Shown one piece after another: positions 56,024 through 64,000 of a DNA stretch of 64,000 nucleotides. The stretch is from Daucus carota subsp. sativus. Its lineage: Eukaryota > Streptophyta > Magnoliopsida > Apiales > Apiaceae. The notes under the pieces are model-generated. The model made no database searches. It saw only the letters and a program-made list of their open reading frames with translations, and was not told where the DNA came from. The position numbers and the translations under genes are program-made. Location: assembly GCF_001625215.2 (NCBI RefSeq), contig NC_030384.2, positions 22,246,527-22,310,526 on the forward strand. Direction: 5' to 3'. The number at the start of each line of letters is the position of its first letter. Position 1 is the first letter of the stretch.

Positions 56024-56025
<2 letters not shown>
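55328..56025 (-). mobile_element. Non-autonomous relative of unit B (element 2)
   Basis: Inverse of element 1 (42304-42988), with the same ends and the same G-rich interior. Flanked by (TA)n(GA)n on the left and (TA)n on the right (56027-56055). A 185-residue Pro/Ser/Thr-rich ORF on the plus strand (55347-55904) is repeat-derived and also interrupted in element 1, so I do not call it a gene. Confidence 0.75.
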
Positions 56026-56055
<30 letters not shown>

Positions 56056-56057
<2 letters not shown>

Positions 56058-56427
56058 CTCATTATCAAAAAAAAGGGATATATAAAATCTAGTAGAGCAT
56101 GTCATGAATTTATTGGATAATAGCGAGGGAGAAAAAACCTAATACTCAAGAACAATATAAAAGTGTATGTTTGGAGTTTTATAATTTTAAATCAAGAATT
56201 TGTTTAGATGTTCCATGTATGGTTGTTAAATATATTAAGATGTACTGTTATATCAAGAAGAATAGTGTACACCAGAACATACATTCGAAGAAGATATTTT
56301 AAAAAGGGCATGATTCCTCTGAAGCCAATATCTTTAAATAATTATCTATAATTAAACATATTTCAATATAAATTATGAATACTTCTGTAAATATGAGATG
56401 TAAGTATATAAGATGTGTGTTCTATTA
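56056..56427. other. Spacer without gene
   Basis: AT-rich. Nothing recognised. Confidence 0.5.
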
Positions 56428-56766
56428 GAGCATCTCCGACAGTGTCCTAAAGAGGTTCCCTAAATATATGATAAACAATTCAATTTCTTAAAAATAGGGA
56501 CTCTATGTTGATTGACAACCCCAACAATGATCCTTATTTGTGTTCCCTATTATTATTATGGGAAAGAGTGTACAAAAGGTGAGAGTTGAATATTTAATCA
56601 TTAAAAATCAAATGAGGAATGTGTTATAGATCACCTATTTATGAGGAATGGGAGATGGATCCTAATATTTAGGGAATGAGTAGAGACTCTGCTGGAGTGG
56701 AGTTTTGTGCATATTTTTTAAAATTATAACTTAGGATCTCATTTAGCTAATCTGCTGGAGATACTC
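56428..56766. mobile_element. Tourist-like MITE
   Basis: Inverted ends GAGCATCTCCGACAG and (inverted) GAGTATCTCCAGCAG with TTA TSDs (56425-56427 and 56767-56769). 339 bp, noncoding. Confidence 0.85.
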
Positions 56767-56945
56767 TTAATACAAAAATATTACCCAACTTTACATAAAA
56801 TGCATATGATTTTCGATATTATCTAAAATTGATTTTAAATTATTGTTTCTCTTTAAAAAAGAATATCGAAATCAAGTTTATTTTAAGAGGAGTGAAAGAT
56901 TCGTTAAACAAGAAAATGTAAAATTTCGAAAAAAAATCGAATTTA

Positions 56946-57191
56946 CACTACAAGAAATTCCAACGAACAAGACGAGCGAAATTTGGAGATCGAATAACGA
57001 CTAGACGATAACGATTGCTAATCGGTGAATATCAACCAATATTTACGACCGATGTTATGAGACCCACTATGGTTAAAAGAAGAATAATCTAATGTTATAT
57101 GAATAAATAAATTATCGAAATATCGACCAAACCGTCCTTCACAATTTCATAGAAACAACCATAAAAACTATTTTAAATTCGAATTGATCCA
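56946..57191. mobile_element. CACTA-like left end fragment
   Basis: CACTACAAGAAATTCC at 56946 is a typical CACTA terminus, followed by ACGACTAGACGATAACGA-type sequence. No matching right end was identified. The Helitron at 57192 cuts it off. Confidence 0.45.
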
Positions 57192-60100
57192 TCTACTATA
57201 TCTATTATACGAGAACAGGTTAGTTTCCTGAGAAAATTTATTCAGTATCAAAAGACTGTTCTGCCCCTCCAAACCTAATAACTCATTTCTTAAACGAATT
57301 TATTTCAGTATAAAAAGACCTTTACATCCCTCCGGGCCTAATTCCGAACCTCACCCTGTCAAAACCATCGCTCTATTGCTCATGCCTGCTTGTCTTCCCG
57401 GTTCTAGCTGATTGCATTCTACGTCTTCCTGTTATCCATCATCTCCTCTCTGTCTCTCTCATTATTAGAGACTGAAAGGAAGCCGAATCTATGTTCAATA
57501 CTCTCAGCTCCTCACTTGAAGTCCTCTCCTAATTAAAGTCATTTGCGCCGATGACATGTGGCATGTCTCCGTCCTGAGGAATGCCCCTTCTAAGCTTTGC
57601 TCGAAATCATGGCTGATGGTTGTCATGTTAAAATTAATAAAAGCGGTAATTATGTAATTTATGTTTTGCGTTTAGCATTTAGGATTAATGAATGGATGTG
57701 CAGTTTTTGGGCAGTGTCAGCTGGCCAAAAATTTTTGATTAGGTTTTAAATTGTGATCTGGGTTGTTAGTTTATTTTGTTATGTGTATGAAATGAATATT
57801 TTAGCAATTTTGGAATTGGATTATTTTGCGGTTTAGATTTTTGAGTAGAAACACTAGGCGGAGGTGGAATTGGGTTTTAGGAGTTGGGATACTATTTTCC
57901 AGGACATCGATTTCTACAGGATGAAGAGTTGCAGGATGATGCCATCATATCCTTACCCACACGGAATTACAGACGTGACAAACTGACAATAAAAATAAAA
58001 GATGGTGTTTCTGCAGGTGATGTTTCTTCTTCAAGCCTAACATTGGCGGGCATAAAAATGAAGGGGATGGGTGTGGCCGTTTGTGACATGGTCGGCTCGT
58101 GACAATCAAGTTTTCATTCTTGCATTCTTAGTGAGATTCTTAAAATTTATGGTGAAGTAAGTCAAATATATGTAATGTAGTTTCATCATTTTTATAAGAG
58201 TTGTGCACTTGTACTTCTGAGCTTATTGTTCTTATGGTAAGAAAGCATTCACAGGTTATGTAATACCATTCTTTGATTTCAGAGTTAATTGTGGTGCTTC
58301 TTTTGAGGTTTGGTGGTGGCTGTCCATAGAGTTTTATCTCTGTTACTGCAAGTCCGACCAGGTGAGTTCTTCTGGACTCTCGACTCACCTGCATCTTATT
58401 ATACTTTGCTTACACTTGGATGCCCGCCTTGTTAATAAAGTTAATATCCATTTTCAATTTTGTGAATACATGTTTATTGATTTTCTTAAAGTCATCGTAT
58501 TTGATATATATACAGTACCCTTTGATGCATGATTTTATCATTATTTATGTTTATTAAAATTAGAAGATTAAATTAAGTAAAAATGTAAGAAAGATATACT
58601 AAGGTTCAAGGGAGAGAGATAGTGAAATCTAGAATGTCATAAATATGAGAGGAAAAACTGCAAATTAAGGAGACCTTATATCGCAAGGATGTTTTAATCT
58701 GAATTTTGTTTAATTATATCTAATTTTAAATATGATTTTAATATACTGTACATCCGACATGAAGCGACCAAAAGGTGGAGGCTTTTACCGTCACAAACCC
58801 AATAAAATACCATGTTTATTTACTATGAAGTTAATGTGAATCCAGTTTGCAGGCTTGAAGTGCAGTAGGTTTACCCTGCCTGGAAATGGTTTGAGAAGGA
58901 AGATGAGATTCATTCTATTCAAAAAAAAAAAAAAACCAGCACTCGAGTTTTATAATATTTATCCCTGGAGACCAAAGGTATCATCAAGTTCTTTATATAT
59001 AATATTACATTCTCTAGATCAAGTATAAGTACCGGACTATCCATCTCTATGTGGCAGGGTGATGCTAATGGTTATGACTTGGTAGTTGTTGATGCGCACA
59101 AGGTAATTTATGCAAGTCGGATTTGTCATTCTTGCAAACCTAATTATGAAACAAAGTTAGTTTCTTCATCCCTGATGCCAATAGAATATTACTCCTTTTA
59201 CCCCAATTATTTTGTCAATCATATAAATTTATATAGCATTTTTGACACTTACTTTGCCCTTATAATCAAATGTAGCCATTACTTTTGCGACATGTCAAAT
59301 TGGACATCTGGTCAAAATATGTAGGACAGAAAGATTAACTCGTGTGAACATAACATATATAGATTTTCCTTTTATGAAGCTTTATAGTGATCGTTCTCTC
59401 GCACTTTAGCTCAATCCTTTGTATAGTTATTGGCAAGTATTATGTCTTGGAGAAAGTTTATGTTTTGTTTACTAGCCCGGTCTTGGATATATTTTTTTTA
59501 AAATAGCTAGAAGGACGATTCATCAATCTTTAATGATTAATAGATATTTCATTGCAAATAATATTATAGCTCTATTACGGAGGCAAGTTTCTTTTGTCTA
59601 CCAATTCCTTATACTGAAGATTGTACCTGAGATAATAATTTCCGGTAAATTTATTATTTTGATGTTGCTATTTTGTGAAAATGTTCCAGAGTAGGGAAGG
59701 AGAGAATGAAGCATCAGTTTGCCTTTGCAGAAGTCAAGATTGTTATGGAAGCTACTTAAATCTCATTAGAAAGGAGCCTTTCAGAAGGTACAACTATGAT
59801 ATGTTGGTTGCGAGTTTCCTTCCTTAAAAAGTACTGATGAATTTTTTTGTTAATTTGGAGCAGTTCCGCTCACTTTAGACTCTCTTAGAACATAATTATG
59901 GATTAGTGGTTTGCTTGCTTGCTTCATGCTTGTTGTTTGTGCAGTTGTTATAGCCTTTTTAAAATTAAAAAAAGTTGACTTTAGCCCCTATTAATGTATT
60001 TTTAAATATGTACTAAAAGAGTGCCATGGAATACTTGATCGACATCAATTGATGCTAGAGGCTTGTGAACTGAATTCAATATCTGAAGACGATTACATTG

Positions 60101-61544
60101 ATTTAAGAAAGGTTGGACTTGGCAGCTGTTTGCTTGGCGGGTTGCCTGATTAGCCAATAGCATATTCTACTCTTGTGGTATATATCGACGCAACCTATTT
60201 TCCAAGTTCCGAGATTCTTTTTACACTTTCTTTTCCCAATACTTGTTATGTTTTTTCCTTGAAGGTGAGATTTATCAACTCTGGAAGGGTCAGGCTTCCA
60301 GATGAGATTTTGAGGCATAATGTGGACAAGAAGAAGAGATATTTTTGCTTAAATTGTCATGGAAGTTGAGAAAAGTGATGTTGAAGTGCAGGTGATTATG
60401 GTTATTTGCATGTTGTAGGTTATCAGCTAATGCATTCTTGTTTCTTCTGTATTTTCAAATAGTATGGTGTTACGTTTTTGCTCCTTCACTAGGTATAGGC
60501 TGAGGGCATCTACAATCAGCGCTTCACAATTTAGCTCTTATGCTAGACAAGGCATAATTTTTAATTGTCATTTGTCCTTTCTTCAAGTAAAATGGAGTTT
60601 AGTTATAAAAAAATGAGAAATTATGTGATGTGAAGTTAAGGTATCATTTGTAAGAACTCGAAGTCCGGTTATGTGGAACACCCATTTGCTTAACTAAATA
60701 CAATGTTTGGACTAGAAGTAACTTTCAAGTTGATATTAGTTGTGCAACATGGCAACTAATTGAAATCTTTTTGAAGGTGAGGGATATGTGTTTCTGGTGA
60801 TCCAAAGAAAGCGCCGCCTCCACTTGAAAGGCTTTATCCTGAAGAAGCAGTGTCCTATGCCTAGAAAGGAGAAGGATCAATTGTTGAGGAACTGTTGCAT
60901 TACATGGCTCCTTATGGAAGATGGCATGCTTAATATCCAAGGCCTAATATGTTCTCACAATACATCTGGTTCTGATGATGTCTACAGGATGCTTCGCAAA
61001 TCTTTGTTATGGTGAGACTGAATTCGACTGTTCTTCAAAAATCCTAATATATTGCAATTGTAGTGCTGCAACTTAATCATACTTCCCTACTTTCTCTCAG
61101 GTTGAGGGATGAACTCCGGAATCTATAGTGTTCATACAAATTTCCACATGATGCAGCTGCTGACCTGATCCACCTATATGCTTATACAAAATGCTGTTTT
61201 ACAATATGTATGAGTTCTCAAGTTCCATCTGTTTTTTTCCCATCCATTTCTGGCTTGGGGTGGGTTGGGGTCAGAATTCGATAAAAGCTACGTGCACTCT
61301 TTATATTTCACTCTTTGATAAATAATGGTCTTTGAACAATTATGTTGACCACATTTTTTTCGTTGTTTATCTTGGTTTTAGAAGGACAACTATCCTCGAG
61401 GTTAGACCAAAAGTAAAAACTATGAAAGGATAGGTTAATAGAGTTTAGTAAATTAAGGAGAATATCTAAATGTATAACCATAATGTAATAATATAATAAA
61501 AGTATTTATATGAGGCCCGTGCCTTGCACGAGCAATAATGCTAG
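57192..61544 (+). mobile_element. Helitron carrying gene fragments
   Basis: 5' end TCTACTATATCTATTATACG preceded by A. The 3' end has the hairpin CCCGTGCCTTGCACGAG followed by CAATAATG and CTAG (61541-61544) with a flanking T. 4.35 kb, with no Rep/helicase seen. The right two thirds carries an ATXR3-like fragment (58868-61200). The part at 57350-58100 is less AT-rich and may come from a second captured gene that I cannot identify. Confidence 0.75.
58868..61200 (+). pseudogene. Captured ATXR3/SDG2-like SET-domain fragment with introns
   Basis: Collinear pieces of the C-terminal half of a plant ATXR3/SDG2-type histone H3K4 methyltransferase, with introns retained. 58868-58977: VYPAWKWFEKEDEIHSIQ, then an A15 run that shifts the frame. 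59058-59156: GYDLVVVDAHKVIYASRICH and SCKPNYET, the SET core around the HSC motif. 59690-59760: EASVCLCRSQDCYGSYLN, the post-SET cysteines. 60024-60153: ILDRHQLMLEACELNS and GLGSCLLGGLPD then stop. 60265-60395: RLPDEILRHNVDKKKRYF. 60783-61015: FGDPKKAPPPLERL-like sequence in shifted frames and SGSDDVYRMLRKSLLW. 61101-61200: WLRDELRNL-like and DAAADLIHLYAYTKC. Stops and frameshifts are frequent, so no full protein can be made. Recognition is from memory of the family. Confidence 0.75.
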
Positions 61545-63384
61545 TGAAATATGTAAATTTCACCGAACAATCCGGACTTCTTCAATTATAAATTAACTGG
61601 TTTTCTTCGTCCCTAAATTTTAATAATCTCAATCTATGGTAGTGTTGTCCATATTCCCGTACGTAATTGTGTGGCAATAAACTTACCCATAGTTTCACAC
61701 AAATTTACACTTGGTTCAACTTGGAAAAATGGTGATGCGAGGGAGGCCTCCATGGACATTCCACCACAAATTAATGTATACGGCCCAATAATATCTAAGA
61801 ATGCCAAGGCCCAACGAATTCTAAGGCAATGACCCAAAGTGGTGCAATTTATCTCTTATTAAGAATACATTAGATACCAATAAAATGAAAAGTTTATTTA
61901 GGACACATTTTTGAAGTTACTGGCGTTCTATCTTTCCATAATGATGTTTTGGCAAAAAGATATATTATTAAATAATAATTCACATCTTTTGAAATAAATA
62001 CTTTTTTCCCAATATATATAATGATATTCCAATTACCAAATTTTATAAATTCACGATATCATTCGACATATTACGAGAAGCACCGTCTTTTCCCCCACAA
62101 TTAATGAGTATGAATCAATTGTCTAAAGTAAGCCTAATTAATAATTATATATAATTATTAATATACAACCAAATGATATATTTTAACTAAATACACTAAT
62201 GTTATTTTCAGTTACTCGACATTATCACTTTAAAAGTATTATGAGGATACATGTCCCCTCTTTAACCAGCTGAACCAACCTTTGCGGACAATATTATGAT
62301 ATTAAAATTGAAATATTAATAATTTTATTGGTCAGTCGAGTTTTATTAGCGGGTCTGTATTATTATACGAGTCTTCTTAACATATAATGTGTTCTCCAAA
62401 TTTATTATCAACTAATTCGAAAATATTTAAAAATTCAATAAATATGATCAGTTTATATTTCAATTAAATTTAAAATATAAACCATAAAATTATACACATT
62501 TGGACTGAGTTATGAACTAGTATTGATACATGGATTATAATAGATGTGATGCAAATAAACCGGTTGCCAAAGAAAGGTTGCACCACAATATAATCTGCAA
62601 ATTATATTAAATAAAAATATCAATCAATAATGTCTTCAACCGTCTTAGAGAATTTTCTCTATAATTACTCAATAGTTTTCACTTGAGCCATTTTTAGCTG
62701 TCCCACGTTGAGCAAAATAATTTCACTGATTCTTGCAAAATGCAACGGCTTCATCGGTTGTTTGTTTGTGGAGATTATTTTAGTTTATCTTTCAATCAAC
62801 TCATGGAATTGTGGTTTATTTTCATGTTACTCGTGCCTCCACTTGCTTGTCAGAAGACAAATATTTTTCAAATTACATAACCATCAGCATGCATCTTTTT
62901 ATTGTTTTAGGAGCAATACGTACTTTTCTCATTGGTCAAATGAATAATATGGTTGGACATAATTATGCACACATTTGTATTGAAACATACACTATATGAA
63001 TATATTATTAATTTATTATTGCTTCTATTACTTTCACGGTCAAGATGACCACAACAACAGGTTTTGAAAAGCTACTATTATTAACAAAAAAAAAAAAAAA
63101 AAATCCAAAAACGAAGTCAGGCAGATCAAGAAATTGGTGGACAAGATATAAAGATCTGACTTTAAAGAATGGAAAATAATAAAGACTCGACTAATACTAA
63201 TATATTGTTCCATCAACCTTACATCACATTTGAAAAACTTTTATGGCGATTTTGAGTACTAAACTCTACTTTTAATTTATTAGAGTTATTTACAGTCGAA
63301 GCTAATGGACCAACCAGAATAAGTTAGGTTAAATTTCACTAATATTCACTTTGAAATAAATTTTATAACCCGACTATCTTGAAT
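61545..63384. other. Intergenic, no gene seen
   Basis: AT-rich with an A18-19 run near 63087-63104. Short ORFs at 61634, 62708 and 62811 show no domain or codon pattern I can support. Confidence 0.5.
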
Positions 63385-63392
63385 GTTATACT

Positions 63393-63932
63393 TAGACCTC
63401 GCAATTAGTTCCCGTCCTATACTTTTGTGTAGTGTACCTTTTCGTGTCGTGTATCCAAATACCAAACACAAAACAGATACGTTTAAAATTGGTGTATTTT
63501 CGTGTATTTTTCGTGTACCTTTTCGTATCGTTATCGTGTAAAATCAAATTTAAATATAAATATAAATAAATATATAAATTAATGTAAATATTAGATTTCT
63601 AGACAAAAAATTTATAAAATTATATGAAAAATATATATTTATATCATTTATACTTACAATATTATAAACTATGCATTATATTAAAAGAAAATATACATAT
63701 ATTTATTATAAATATACATATTTATGATTAAATATTAATATTTAATTATAAAATTATATTTATTTCTTGTACCTCGTGTCGTGTACCGAAAGAGTAAACA
63801 CAAAACCGACACGACATCTCAGTCGTGTACTTTGTGTTCGTGTATTTTTCGTGTCGTGTGCTCAAAATGCAAATACAAACACTAAATTTTCATGTCTTGT
63901 TTTCTTGTCATATGAAAAATTACCTGGTCTTA
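63393..63932. mobile_element. hAT-type MITE
   Basis: Imperfect inverted ends TAGACCTCGCAATT and (inverted) TAAGACCAGGTAATT with a perfect 8-bp TSD GTTATACT (63385-63392 and 63933-63940). Subterminal GTGTCGTGTA and TTCGTGTA repeats surround an AT-rich core. 540 bp, noncoding. Confidence 0.85.
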
Positions 63933-63940
63933 GTTATACT

Positions 63941-64000
63941 CCCTCTCCCCCTCTCATTTCTTAACACTTTTTTCAATTTCTTGACATACATTTTAAGGTG
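63941..64000. mobile_element. Possible Stowaway left end at window edge
   Basis: TACTCCCTCTCCCCCTCTCATTT-like sequence begins right after the hAT TSD and resembles a Stowaway terminus. The other end lies outside the window. Confidence 0.35.

Noticed and set aside
59049-59324. Short ORF as an independent gene
   Set aside because: Its first half is one exon of the captured SET-domain fragment and its second half is retained intron.
61640-61660. GGTAGTG near 61648 as the right end of the CACTA fragment starting at 56946
   Set aside because: Only the CACTAC core matches, the next bases differ, and no 3-bp TSD is shared.

Overview
This window looks like intergenic chromosome sequence from a flowering plant, most likely a eudicot. 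It has AT-rich spacers, plant-type introns (GT...AG), plant AP2/ERF transcription factors, and dense nested plant transposons (CACTA, hAT, Mutator, Stowaway/Tourist MITEs, Helitrons, LTR retrotransposons). I cannot name the species. Everything is read by eye. Family assignments rest on recognised motifs, terminal repeats and target-site duplications (TSDs), not on database searches.

Host genes. The only credible intact host genes are two single-exon group IX-like ERF genes (3888-4433 and 8836-9396). A third, broken copy lies at 39068-39494. A fourth promoter-like segment at about 11650-12050 matches the broken copy's upstream region but has no coding sequence behind it. Together these are the remains of a tandem ERF array pulled apart by transposons.

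Layout. 1-1625: right end of a CACTA element with a Ulp1-like gene. 1626-9703: ERF1 and ERF2 embedded in Stowaway, hAT, Mutator and CACTA MITEs, including one Stowaway-like element holding three other insertions. 9704-12720: gypsy gag relic, orphan ERF promoter, and a MITE bounded by (TA)n(GA)n. 12721-32192: 'unit A', a deleted FAR1/MULE + Ulp1 transposon that contains a Mutator MITE, which contains a 9.96-kb copia element, which contains a hAT element. Unit A also holds a CACTA element carrying an ACR gene fragment and a small LTR element with a 0.75-kb internal region. 32397-32800: small Helitron. 33271-37139: complete CACTA element with transposase-associated/Ptta-type exons. 37799-38156: Tourist MITE. 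39068-39494: ERF pseudogene. 40135-41927: Helitron. 42304-56025: four related elements joined by microsatellites, the largest being 'unit B' (43076-54305), a FAR1 transposase + Ulp1 protease transposon. 56428-56766: Tourist MITE. 57192-61544: Helitron carrying a decayed ATXR3/SDG2-like fragment. 63393-63932: hAT MITE.

Main point of interest. Units A and B and three 0.7-0.9-kb relatives share two distinguishable end types, abut (TA)n or (GA)n(TA)n microsatellites, and carry many copies of a TTAGTGATAT-like motif near their ends and in introns. In units A and B a FAR1-type transposase gene faces a Ulp1 protease gene tail to tail. I read this as one transposon family that targets or creates microsatellites, with deletion derivatives. 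Both large copies look inactive here.
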